Below are positions 1 to 8,133 of a DNA stretch of 64,000 nucleotides, piece after piece. A program made the translations under genes and the position numbers. Source of the DNA: Chitinophaga varians (GTDB lineage: Bacteria > Bacteroidota > Bacteroidia > Chitinophagales > Chitinophagaceae); NCBI RefSeq assembly GCF_014529945.1, contig NZ_JACVFB010000003.1, positions 434,001-498,000 of the forward strand. Reading direction: 5' to 3'. How positions within the stretch are numbered: the stretch's first letter is position 1; each line of letters starts with the position of its first letter. Under the pieces are notes generated by a model. That model was not told the DNA's origin. It did no database searches and worked only from the letters and a program-made list of their open reading frames with translations.

Positions 1-1
1 C

Positions 2-883
2 ACCGCCTCCATTTTCGTATTGCTGGAAGAATTGTTGCGCACCAAACCGTTGAAAGCAGGAGATAAAATTTTGTGCATGGTACCGGAAAGCGGTCGCTTT
101 ATCACCGGTTTCATGATGCTCACGGTAGTACCGCCTACCGCTACACAAACATTCGATCCGGCCTCACTGCTGACGGAGATCAAAGCACCAGAAATCAGGA
201 TACAGCAGGACAATCCTACCCTCGAATGGTTGATACGTCAGCTGACTACCGTGTGGATTGATTTTGAAAGTTCGCTGCGACAAGTACCGATTGTTAAAAA
301 AATATTCTCCGGCACACTGACGCTGGAAGAATACAAAGCCTTGCTGTTTAACCTCCGGCAGCAGGTAATCGACGGTTCGCAGTGGATTGCCCGTGCCGCT
401 TCCAACGTCAGCATCGAGCACTTCGATATCCGTTCTTCTTTTATCTCCCACTCCCGCGATGAACACCAGGACTATCAGATACTGGAAAAGAACTATATTC
501 AGTGCGGCGGTACGCTGGAAGCATTGCAGCGAGGAGAGAAAAATATTGGTAGCGAAGCGTTGAGCGCTTACATGTTCCAAAGGGCGAGCCAGCCGGACCC
601 ATTCGATCTGCTGGGCGGGATGTTCATCATTGAAGGCCTGGGTAACAGAGTGTCCGGTAACTGGGGCCGTGCTATTCAGCAACAGCTGCAGCTGCGGGAT
701 GAGCAGGTTTCGTTTTTTACCTATCATGAAACCAGCGACGCTAATGAGAATCATTTCGAGCGGTTTGAAAATGCGATTCAGTCGGGCCTCCTGACTACCA
801 GCCTCGCAGAGAGAATTGTGAAAACCGCCAAGGTAGTAGGCCGTTTGTACCGCCTTCAACTGGAACAAATTGGAAATTACTGA
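2..883 (+). CDS. 3-oxoacyl-ACP synthase III C-terminus fused to a haem-oxygenase-like iron oxidase (5' partial)
   Basis: The frame is open to the left edge, so the start lies outside the window. The first 40 or so visible residues (TASIFVLLEELLR, then KAGDKILCMVPESGRF and GFMMLTVV) are the typical C-terminal end of a ketoacyl-ACP synthase III. After a linker, the remaining ~230 residues look like an all-helical iron-containing redox domain (TenA/PqqC/UndA-like fold). Candidate metal ligands are in SHSRDEHQDY, in FIIEGLGN and in YHETSDANENH. The family knowledge is that KAS III condenses acyl chains and that haem-oxygenase-like oxidases act on fatty acids, amino acids or similar small substrates. 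I infer a lipid-like secondary metabolite enzyme. The next gene starts 20 bases downstream on the same strand. The domain identity is fairly sure; the product is unknown. Confidence 0.75.
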   Translation, partial: TASIFVLLEELLRTKPLKAGDKILCMVPESGRFITGFMMLTVVPPTATQTFDPASLLTEIKAPEIRIQQDNPTLEWLIRQLTTVWIDFESSLRQVPIVKKIFSGTLTLEEYKALLFNLRQQVIDGSQWIARAASNVSIEHFDIRSSFISHSRDEHQDYQILEKNYIQCGGTLEALQRGEKNIGSEALSAYMFQRASQPDPFDLLGGMFIIEGLGNRVSGNWGRAIQQQLQLRDEQVSFFTYHETSDANENHFERFENAIQSGLLTTSLAERIVKTAKVVGRLYRLQLEQIGNY

Positions 884-903
884 CCTGAACCCGTCATCTC
901 TGT

Positions 904-1788
904 ATGAAAGACAGTACTTATTTTGAAAAGCTGGAGAACAATCCCAGAGACCCAAGCCACTGGCATGCCTTGTTTCTGGACAACAGTATCCCTTTTAATC
1001 CGGATGCGAAGGCCGCGTTTTTGTATGATGCCAGTCGCAGGACCAAACAATTCCTGTATCCGTTTGTAAAAGTGTTTGCCCGGTTAGGAATTATCCTGCT
1101 GCAGATATTCAAAGCTATTGCGCCGAATGTTATCAATGCGCCACAACGGCTGCACCGCTGGTTGTACAGGGGCATGAAGTATTGCATTACGCCGGAAGCC
1201 AATTTCCTTATTCTGCGGCACTTTTACCTGGGATCGGAAGTGTTGCGTTTCATCAAAGACAACGTGAAAGAGGTGGAAGATATCCCCATGAATCCGTTGA
1301 AACCGGTGTCTGTCAATGCTGTAAAGGATGATCTTTTTCTAAAGCACGATCTTAATCTCTACAATTTTATCATCAACCTGAACAATGCGCTCAAAGCAAA
1401 AGGTAAGGCCATCACCAAAGTGGAGCAGCCGGATTTCAGTGCCATCAGCACCGGTCCTTTGCCTTTTGAGCCTTTCCGTGATAAGTGGAGCAATTGTATT
1501 GATTTGTCTACCGCTATTGAGATATTCACACCGGTGTATCAGTTTTTTCTTACCGACAGTGATTTTTGGCGGGCTTCCAATTCGTTGCAGCTCGATGAAG
1601 TGATCGGGTTGTATGCAGCCACCATCATGGACTGCCCTGAGCGATTGGTGGCGTTGAACAACAAACATCCCATGATTCCGCTGCCTACTTATGGCGCCGC
1701 CTTCAGGCTTACGTTGCACGGTCTTTCCACCGAGGTGCTGCATGCATTATTAGTAGAACAAAAGCTGAAACAGGCAGCAGCGAACTAG
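904..1788 (+). CDS. Unrecognised protein, partner of the KAS III-oxidase fusion
   Basis: This is a 294-residue protein that I do not recognise. It begins MKDSTYFEKLENN and has no clear signal peptide. There is one hydrophobic stretch near residues 50-75 (FLYPFVKVFARLGIILLQIF) that could be an amphipathic or membrane helix, followed by a Tyr/Arg-rich helix. The rest looks mainly helical. It follows the fusion gene by 20 bases, so co-transcription is likely and a role in the same pathway is inferred. Its stop codon overlaps the stop of the convergent TetR gene. Confidence 0.7.
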   Translation: MKDSTYFEKLENNPRDPSHWHALFLDNSIPFNPDAKAAFLYDASRRTKQFLYPFVKVFARLGIILLQIFKAIAPNVINAPQRLHRWLYRGMKYCITPEANFLILRHFYLGSEVLRFIKDNVKEVEDIPMNPLKPVSVNAVKDDLFLKHDLNLYNFIINLNNALKAKGKAITKVEQPDFSAISTGPLPFEPFRDKWSNCIDLSTAIEIFTPVYQFFLTDSDFWRASNSLQLDEVIGLYAATIMDCPERLVALNNKHPMIPLPTYGAAFRLTLHGLSTEVLHALLVEQKLKQAAAN

Positions 1789-2327
1789 AGCAATTCAGCG
1801 ACCATCTTCCTGGCTTCCTGCACCGGCCATTGATTGGCGTATAGCTGGCTTTCTACCATGGCAGATTCAAACAGCAGGTATACGTGGTCCTGTATGAGTT
1901 GTTTTTCTTTGTTGAGGATAACGGAGAAATAAGCGCGCAGGTCTTTCTTGTGATCGCGGATAATGCGGAGAGCTTCTCCATCTTTTTCTGTGATTTCGGA
2001 GAGGATATTCAGAAAGGCACATCCGCGGTATTTTTCTTTTTCGTTGATGTCCAGCAGGAAATCAAATGCCGCGAGGATTTTCTCTCTGGGCCTGGAAGGC
2101 TTTTCCGTAAAGGCTTTCAGGGCATCGAACCAGTAGTTGTGCCGGTATTCCAGGAATGCTTCCAGCAATGCTTCTTTGGAAGCAAAATGCAGGTACAGGC
2201 TGGCGCGTGCCACGCCTGCCTCCTGCAGCACCTGATTGATGCCGGTAGCGTGGTAGCCTTGCCTGTAAAAAAGATCGGTAGCGGTATCGAGCAACCGCTG
2301 ACGGGGATCACTGCTTTTCTGCTTCAT
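1785..2327 (-). CDS. TetR/AcrR family transcriptional regulator
   Basis: This 180-residue protein has a TetR N-terminal helix-turn-helix at about residues 8-55: RQRLLDTATDLFYRQGYHAT, then INQVLQEAGVARASLYLHF and SKEALLEAFLEY. The C-terminal part is the variable ligand-binding domain. It lies 24 bases downstream of rpiA on the same strand, so both may be read from one promoter. The ligand cannot be told from sequence. The fatty or aromatic metabolite gene pair that converges on it is one possible target, but this is only inference. Confidence 0.9.
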   Translation of the reverse strand: MKQKSSDPRQRLLDTATDLFYRQGYHATGINQVLQEAGVARASLYLHFASKEALLEAFLEYRHNYWFDALKAFTEKPSRPREKILAAFDFLLDINEKEKYRGCAFLNILSEITEKDGEALRIIRDHKKDLRAYFSVILNKEKQLIQDHVYLLFESAMVESQLYANQWPVQEARKMVAELL

Positions 2328-2351
2328 ACCACAAAGATAAGACAGACTGAT

Positions 2352-3047
2352 CTATCTTTCCGGATATACTTCCGTCACCCCGTTTTTACCAGCGATAATG
2401 GCGGCATGGGCCATCTGATAAAACAGGGATGTTTCCAATATCCCGGGGATGGCTTTTAACTGTGGATTAATTTCTGCAACCGGGGGAAATGCCGTGAACC
2501 AGATATCGATCAGCAGGTTGCCTCTTTCCGTGATGACCGCCCCGTCTTTTTTATTGCTAAGCCGCAGTTGGGGGCGCGCATCGGGGTAGAGGTGTAGCAA
2601 CGCTTGTTGCACAAACGACAGCGCGTCGGGGATCAGTTCTATCACTACTGGTACCGTAGGCAGTAGTTTTTCCACATATTTGGAGCCGTCGCCGATGAGT
2701 ACAAAACGTTGCGCCATAGCGGCCAACAGCTTTTCGAGGGTGTGTACGCCTCCTCCGCTTTTCAGGGCGTTGAGGCCACGGTCGAATTGATCGCACCCAT
2801 CGAAGTGGATGTCCAGTCGCGCAACGGAAGCCGTTTCCCTGATGGTAAACCCATGTTCCTGCAACAGCAGCCGGGTATTAAAAGAGGCGGTGGCCACGGA
2901 GATGCTTTCCCGTAGTGCCGGTACTGCTGCCAGTTCCCGTACCAGATGCGCGATGGTGCTGCCAGCGCCTAGTCCCACTGTATCTCCCTGCCGCACATAC
3001 GTCATAGCCTTTTTGGCTGCTTCCAGTTTGTAGTCAATCGTTTCCAT
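2352..3047 (-). CDS. rpiA: Ribose-5-phosphate isomerase A
   Basis: The product interconverts ribose 5-phosphate and ribulose 5-phosphate in the non-oxidative pentose phosphate pathway. The 231-residue protein from the ATG (METIDYKLEAAKKA) shows the RpiA signatures: VGLGAGSTIAHLV near residue 24, DIHFDGCDQFD near residue 80, LKSGGGVHTLEKLLA, and LIGDGSKYVEKL. In place of the more usual DGADE, the active-site loop reads DGCDQ, so Ala and Glu are replaced by Cys and Gln. A GTG lies 15 bases further upstream, but the ATG fits the family start better. Length is close to the usual 220-230 residues. Confidence 0.93.
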   Translation of the reverse strand: METIDYKLEAAKKAMTYVRQGDTVGLGAGSTIAHLVRELAAVPALRESISVATASFNTRLLLQEHGFTIRETASVARLDIHFDGCDQFDRGLNALKSGGGVHTLEKLLAAMAQRFVLIGDGSKYVEKLLPTVPVVIELIPDALSFVQQALLHLYPDARPQLRLSNKKDGAVITERGNLLIDIWFTAFPPVAEINPQLKAIPGILETSLFYQMAHAAIIAGKNGVTEVYPER

Positions 3048-3140
3048 GCTGTATAACTTCACCTAAAAGTACCTAAATACTTCAGCAGGAAGCACTTAAA
3101 AAACAGTTTTTTTAATTCAGAGTTTTTTTCTTTTCTTGCA

Positions 3141-3156
3141 ATGCAAACGATTGCAT
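3141..3156. promoter_or_regulatory. Candidate LacI/GalR-type operator upstream of the PL6 lyase gene
   Basis: The sequence ATGCAAACGATTGCAT is a near-perfect 16-base palindrome with a central CG, the form typical of LacI-family operators. It lies 90 bases before the PL6 start, in the 198-base divergent space between rpiA and the lyase gene. No LacI-family gene lies in this window, so the regulator would be encoded elsewhere. Confidence 0.4.
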
Positions 3157-3245
3157 AAATGAAGACCGTTAGTTATCCTGAAAGACCTCTAGGCCGGCTT
3201 TACTCAACCCAGTTACTTCCTACAACCATACTTTAAACATTCCAC

Positions 3246-5342
3246 ATGAGAAAAAAGCTACTCCCTTTGCTTGTACTTTGCTGGCTGACAGCCATACAGG
3301 CATCCACCGCGCAAACAACGGTGACGTCCCTCTCTGCCTTGCAGACCGCCATCAACAATGCCAGTCCCGGTGATGTGATCATCGTGGCCAACGGCACCTA
3401 CACCGCTTCGGCCGATATCTCCATCACGCAACAGGGAACGGCAGCCCAGCCTATCACCATCAAAGCGCAGTCGGTGGCAGGTGTTACCATCGCCGGCACC
3501 GGCGGGTTCAACATCGCCAGTCCCGCCCAATACATTATTGTCCAGGGATTTAAGTTCACCCACAGCGCCAGCAAGGCCAAAACAGGCAGCGGCACGTCCT
3601 TCTGCCGCTTTACCCGCAACATCTTCGAAACACCGGGTGACGGAGAAAACCTCACCATCGCCGGCAAGAATCACGAAGTAGATTACAACACCTTCCAGCA
3701 TAAAAATGCAATGGGCCGCTTTCTGGCCATCCGCGGCTCCGGCAGCCAGATCGCAGAAAGCCTGTGGATACACCACAACTACTTCCTCGATCAGCAACCG
3801 CAGACCGGCAACGGTGCGGAAACGTTTCAATTTGGGCTGAGCGGCTACAGCATGTCTTCCAGCAACAGCATCGTGGAATACAACCTCTTCGAACAATGCG
3901 CCGGCGAAAATGAAATGATCTCCGTGAAATCATCCGCCGTAACAATACGGTACAATACCATCCGCGACTGCGCCGCCCAGTTCACTTTAAGGCATGGCAA
4001 CAAATGCAAGGTGTATGGCAACTACTTCGTCAACACGCCCGGCATCCGCATTTTTGGCGACGACCATGTGATCTACAGCAATCACTTTGAAAGCTGCAAT
4101 CCTGCTATCAACATCGGCAACGGCGACGGCGAAGTGGCCGACGGCGCACCGCTCACCTGCCACGACCGCCCCGATCGCGTACTGGTAGCCTTCAATACCC
4201 TGGTCAACAATACCAGCAACATCACACAGTCTGGCCGTACCAATGGCCTGGGCGCCACCTACACCAACGTGGCCTATAATATCATTCAGGGTGGCAGCAA
4301 TGCCGCCTCTATCGCCGGTCCGTATACCAATCCTACCTGGAAAGGCAACATCATCTATAACACCAGCGCCGGCGCTATCCCCAGCGGTGGTTACGTTACC
4401 GCCAACCCGCTGGTAGCCCGCGACACAACAGGCACCTTCCACCTGCAATCCGGCAGCCCGGCCATCGGCGCGGCTACCACGGCCTATCCGGATGTGAAAT
4501 TTGATATGGACGGCCAGTCCCGCACCTCACCGCTGGACGCCGGCGCCGATCAGGTGTCTACCGCTCCCGTGACAGCCGTTATCCTCCAGCCTTCCATGGT
4601 AGGCTACAACGCCAACTCCACCCCTCCCGTTACACAGCTGGTGGACATCACCGACAATGGCGGCGTAATTACCGGTCAATACCCGAACACCACCAAACCC
4701 TCAGAAGATATCCCCAGCCTGATAGATAACAACACCGCCACCAAATATTTCCGCAGCGGCAGAACAGCGCTGTGGATACAATACAAATCGACCGCACCCG
4801 CTAAAGTCACCAAGTACACGCTGACTTCCGCCAACGACGTGCCCGCCCGCGATCCCAAAAACTGGTCGCTGCAAGGGTCTAATGACACCATCACCTGGAC
4901 CACCATCGACAGCCGCTCCAACGAAACCTTCGCCACCCGCGGACTCACAAAAGCTTATACCTGCACCAACGCCACCGCCTACCGCTACTACCGCCTCAAT
5001 ATCACCTCCAATAACGGTGACACGGGTACGCAGCTGGCAGAACTGGAACTGTTTGAGCAGCAGACCAGCATGATGGCCGCCACCGCCAAAGAAGTGCCGG
5101 TCAACGTATATCCCAACCCCACCACAGGGCCTTTCAAAGTGAAACTGACCGATAAAAAGAATAAATCATATCGTCTTATTGTGCTCGACGCCAAAGGGCA
5201 TCAGGTAGCAGCTACCGTACTACCCGCAGATGCTACTACGCTCGAAGCTAATTTTAATCTCACCGCCATGCCGGGCGGCATGTATTTCATACAGGTGAGC
5301 GACGGCGTGTATCAGACTACACGGAGCGTGTTTAAATATTGA
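3246..5342 (+). CDS. Secreted PL6-family polysaccharide lyase with discoidin-like domain and T9SS sorting tail
   Basis: This 698-residue protein begins with a signal peptide (MRKKLLPLLVLCWLTAIQAS, cut near TAQ). Residues ~25-440 form a right-handed beta-helix lyase of the chondroitinase B/alginate lyase family. Lys228 (MISVKSS) and Arg249 (FTLRHGN) are 21 residues apart, the same spacing as the catalytic Lys/Arg pair of chondroitinase B. Residues ~450-610 look like an F5/8 type C carbohydrate-binding domain (NSTPPVTQLVDITDNGG to LAELELFE). The last ~75 residues (VPVNVYPNPTTGPFKVKL to YQTTRSVFKY) are a type IX secretion sorting domain. The enzyme should be exported or held at the surface. Alginate is the commonest PL6 substrate, but dermatan-like glycans remain possible. 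Confidence 0.9.
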   Translation: MRKKLLPLLVLCWLTAIQASTAQTTVTSLSALQTAINNASPGDVIIVANGTYTASADISITQQGTAAQPITIKAQSVAGVTIAGTGGFNIASPAQYIIVQGFKFTHSASKAKTGSGTSFCRFTRNIFETPGDGENLTIAGKNHEVDYNTFQHKNAMGRFLAIRGSGSQIAESLWIHHNYFLDQQPQTGNGAETFQFGLSGYSMSSSNSIVEYNLFEQCAGENEMISVKSSAVTIRYNTIRDCAAQFTLRHGNKCKVYGNYFVNTPGIRIFGDDHVIYSNHFESCNPAINIGNGDGEVADGAPLTCHDRPDRVLVAFNTLVNNTSNITQSGRTNGLGATYTNVAYNIIQGGSNAASIAGPYTNPTWKGNIIYNTSAGAIPSGGYVTANPLVARDTTGTFHLQSGSPAIGAATTAYPDVKFDMDGQSRTSPLDAGADQVSTAPVTAVILQPSMVGYNANSTPPVTQLVDITDNGGVITGQYPNTTKPSEDIPSLIDNNTATKYFRSGRTALWIQYKSTAPAKVTKYTLTSANDVPARDPKNWSLQGSNDTITWTTIDSRSNETFATRGLTKAYTCTNATAYRYYRLNITSNNGDTGTQLAELELFEQQTSMMAATAKEVPVNVYPNPTTGPFKVKLTDKKNKSYRLIVLDAKGHQVAATVLPADATTLEANFNLTAMPGGMYFIQVSDGVYQTTRSVFKY

Positions 5343-5360
5343 TACCGGGAATATGGAATC

Positions 5361-5443
5361 GATGAATCGTGGACCACGATCATGGCCCACGATTCATCAT
5401 TCGCGTTCCCCGGGGCTCACGCCCCGGGCTACGATGTTATTCA
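5361..5443. repeat. Palindromic intergenic element (two hairpins; REP-like)
   Basis: The space between the convergent lyase and epimerase genes holds two inverted repeats. The first has a perfect 12-base stem (5361-5372 with 5387-5398, GATGAATCGTGG). The second pairs CCCGGGGC (5409-5416) with GCCCCGGG (5421-5428) around TCAC and is followed by CTACGATGTTATTCA. The second unit recurs twice near 60.3-60.5 kb. It may also serve as a terminator for the two facing genes, but no T-run follows. Confidence 0.75.
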
Positions 5444-5473
5444 GGTGTCTTATTTTGCCTCAATCCATGAGTG

Positions 5474-6652
5474 TTACAAACGTCTCATCATCTCCATGCA
5501 GGCCCGGGCATTGTGATACGGGCATTTCCACAGTCCCGCTTTATCTTCTTCCATGACGGAGCCATCTTCTTTGATTCCCCAGTACCACTCACCGTTCGTT
5601 TTGTCGAGCAGTTGTGTTTCGGTAAATTTCCAGCAATCATAGGCCCTTTGCAGGAAGCGGCCTGCCGGCTGCAGCTGCCAGGCGTTAACAAATCCCACGA
5701 TGGCTTCCGCCTGTACCCACCAGTGTTTTTCGGTGACGGTGTGTTGCGTGGATGGCTCATATTCATACCACAGACCGCCGTCGCGGGCGAGGCCTTCTTC
5801 CGTTGCCAGCGCCATTTTCAGCGTTATCGACTTAAAAGTGTGTATCAGCTCCTGATCATGGATAATGCTGGCTGCTTCCGGCAGCAGCCAGCTGGCCTCT
5901 ATATCATGCCCGTAAGACACCAGTTGTCCTTTTACCCTCCATTGTTCGTCGAAGAACAGGTGCAGATGCCCGCTTTTACGGTCAATGATACGGTCGCGGA
6001 ACAGCAGCAGTAAGTCCTGGATGTTCTTTTTCAGCGTACTCTCGGGCCATACCGTGTAGAGGTTGGCGTAAGCCTCCAGCACATGCAGGTGTGTGTTCAT
6101 GGTCTTTTTTTCGTTAGCGTCCTTTTCGCTGAGACGTTGGTCAGACAAAGGCTTCCAGTCACGCGTAAATGCTTCGAAATAACCGCCATGCTGCGGATCA
6201 TAACTGTACCGCTGCAGATGATTATACAACCGGATCGCGATGGACCTTACCGCTTCTTCTTTCGTGGCCCGGTAATACTCGCTGTAGGCGTAGATGGCGA
6301 AGGCGATGGCATACGCCTGCTTTTTTGTTTCCAGTGGACGGCCTTCATGGTCCACTGTCCAGAATACGCCACCATGCTCCGTATCCAGCAGGTGCTCTCT
6401 GAACCAGGTTTCCGCCCGGCGCGCCATAGGCAGCCATGAGGTATCACCCGTAAGGTTATACGCTGCGGAGAAAGTCCACAGGATACGGGCATTCAGCACG
6501 GCGCCTTTAGGGGCCAGCCTATCGATGTTATTATGGTTGTCCACCTTCCCGTAAAATCCGCCATATTGTTCATCCGGCAGGTATTTCACCCAATAGTCCA
6601 GAACGCGGTGTAGTTCGGTCTGTAATTCCTGTTTTAAGGCTTGCTGTATCAT
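5474..6652 (-). CDS. Cellobiose 2-epimerase / N-acylglucosamine 2-epimerase family
   Basis: The 392-residue protein from MIQQALKQELQTELHRVL is a cellobiose 2-epimerase by length and motifs: YGGFYGKVDN, VLNARILWTFSAAYN, MNTHLHVLEAYANLY, VSYGHDIEASWLLPEAA and EKHWWVQAEAIVGF. His and Trp residues in these motifs line the (alpha/alpha)6 barrel active site in the family. It would convert beta-1,4-linked disaccharides such as cellobiose or mannobiose at C2 in the cytoplasm. The frame stays open about 290 bases further upstream, but that stretch is the transporter gene in another frame. The start overlaps the transporter stop by one base (TGATG on the minus strand), which suggests translational coupling: uptake, then epimerisation. 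Confidence 0.92.
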   Translation of the reverse strand: MIQQALKQELQTELHRVLDYWVKYLPDEQYGGFYGKVDNHNNIDRLAPKGAVLNARILWTFSAAYNLTGDTSWLPMARRAETWFREHLLDTEHGGVFWTVDHEGRPLETKKQAYAIAFAIYAYSEYYRATKEEAVRSIAIRLYNHLQRYSYDPQHGGYFEAFTRDWKPLSDQRLSEKDANEKKTMNTHLHVLEAYANLYTVWPESTLKKNIQDLLLLFRDRIIDRKSGHLHLFFDEQWRVKGQLVSYGHDIEASWLLPEAASIIHDQELIHTFKSITLKMALATEEGLARDGGLWYEYEPSTQHTVTEKHWWVQAEAIVGFVNAWQLQPAGRFLQRAYDCWKFTETQLLDKTNGEWYWGIKEDGSVMEEDKAGLWKCPYHNARACMEMMRRL

Positions 6653-8031
6653 CAGTTGAGTTGTTGTTTGCGGACAGCCAGTTCTTTGCTGATAAGGGCG
6701 GTACGGTCTTCCGACAAAGGATATAAAATGATAAAAAGAATAGACAATAGCGCGCCGGCAGCCGGCAGCCAGCTTAACATCAGCACGATACCCTGCTGCG
6801 TGGCATGCTCCTGCATACTGTTGGCCTGAAAGCCGAAATAGCCCAGCAGCCAGCCGGTAAGCGCCCCACCGATCGTCCAGCCAAATTTCTGCGACATGGA
6901 AGAAGAGGAGAAAATGAGGCCTGTAGCCCTGCGGCCATTTCGCCATTCGGAGTAGTCAGCAATGTCAGCGTACATCGACCATAACAACGGGAAAACGATG
7001 CCTGCGCAAACACTGATGATCAGCTGCAATACGTAGATCAGCACCAGCTGCTCTTTCCGCAGCCAATAAAATCCGATGCTGCCCACCGAAGCAACCACCA
7101 TCGCCAACAGATAGGTGTTCTTTTTACCGATACGGTTGCCTACCGGTGACGCCAGTACGACGCCCAGTATATTGGCTCCCTGACCTATCAGGAGATACAG
7201 CGTGGAATAAGTCACTTTGGTATTGGCCAGCTGAAAAGCAGCATCCTGCTGAATGAAGTATTTAAAGTAGTACAGGGTGGCGCCATCGCGGATAGAGTTG
7301 AATATGAGCGCTGCCACGCCGGCGCCGAGCAATATCCACCACGGGCGGTTTTGCCACAGGTCGCGCAGATCATCCTTCAGCGAAGCCGATTGTTCAAAGG
7401 CAGGGCGTACCCGTTCTTTCACCCAGGCAAAACATAACAGGAACAGCTGTACGCAAATCAACGCTATCACGGCAACGGCCAGTTGCCAGCCGCGCTGTGG
7501 CGTATCATTTTCGCTGAAGATGCTCACCAGCGGCTCTATCAGCGCCACTGCCAGCAGACTGCCGCCGAAGGCAAACGCCATGCGGAAAGAAGCCAGCGTA
7601 TTCCGCTCATGCCCATCCGGTGTGATAACGCCCAGCAAAGAGGCGTAGGGTACATTGATCAGCGAATAGATCATCATCATAACGGAATAGGTGATATAAG
7701 CATACACCAACTTGCCGGAAGCGCCATACGCTGGTGTGGTGAAAGTGAGTACACCGATGATACCAAACGGAATCGCCATATATAACAGGTAAGGGCGGAA
7801 CTTACCCCAGCGGGAAGAAGTCCGGTCGGCCATAGTGCCTGCTACCGGATCAAAAAGAGTGTCCCAGATGCGGGTAATCAGGAACATAGTACCCGCGGCA
7901 GCCGCGGTAATTCCCATCACATCAGTATAAAAAAACAACAGATACATGCCGAACAGCTTCCAGAACATAGAGGAAGCCATATCGCCAAAACCATAGCCGA
8001 TTTTCTCTTTGAGCGTAATTTGGTTGTCCAT
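6652..8031 (-). CDS. GPH-family sugar:cation symporter (MFS)
   Basis: About 459 residues from MDNQITLKEKIGYGFGDMASS, a typical start of glycoside-pentoside-hexuronide symporters (MelB/XynP-like). About twelve membrane helices can be seen, with family motifs such as YGFGDMASSMFW, DVMGITAAAAGTMFLITRIWD, PVAGTMADRTSSRWGKFRPYLL and, in the second half, SMYADIADYSEWRNGRRATGLIFS. It probably imports a disaccharide or glycoside with a cation. It precedes the 2-epimerase in the same operon, so a beta-linked disaccharide is the likely cargo. Twelve residues upstream of this Met are also open but are unlike family starts. Confidence 0.92.
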   Translation of the reverse strand: MDNQITLKEKIGYGFGDMASSMFWKLFGMYLLFFYTDVMGITAAAAGTMFLITRIWDTLFDPVAGTMADRTSSRWGKFRPYLLYMAIPFGIIGVLTFTTPAYGASGKLVYAYITYSVMMMIYSLINVPYASLLGVITPDGHERNTLASFRMAFAFGGSLLAVALIEPLVSIFSENDTPQRGWQLAVAVIALICVQLFLLCFAWVKERVRPAFEQSASLKDDLRDLWQNRPWWILLGAGVAALIFNSIRDGATLYYFKYFIQQDAAFQLANTKVTYSTLYLLIGQGANILGVVLASPVGNRIGKKNTYLLAMVVASVGSIGFYWLRKEQLVLIYVLQLIISVCAGIVFPLLWSMYADIADYSEWRNGRRATGLIFSSSSMSQKFGWTIGGALTGWLLGYFGFQANSMQEHATQQGIVLMLSWLPAAGALLSILFIILYPLSEDRTALISKELAVRKQQLN

Positions 8032-8133
8032 AACGTGGGTGTAAAGCTGGCTGTTATCGTCAGGCAAAACTATTCCCCCAAATTACATTTTCTGTCATAC
8101 TTATTTATCTGATGACGGTAATTTGTTATCCGG

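Noticed and set aside
164..955. A 263-codon open frame on the minus strand
   Set aside because: It is antisense to the oxidase domain and lacks any family motif.
6653..6946. A longer N-terminus of the 2-epimerase
   Set aside because: The extra 98 codons lie in the transporter gene, and the ATG at 6650-6652 gives the normal family start and a TGATG coupling with the transporter stop.
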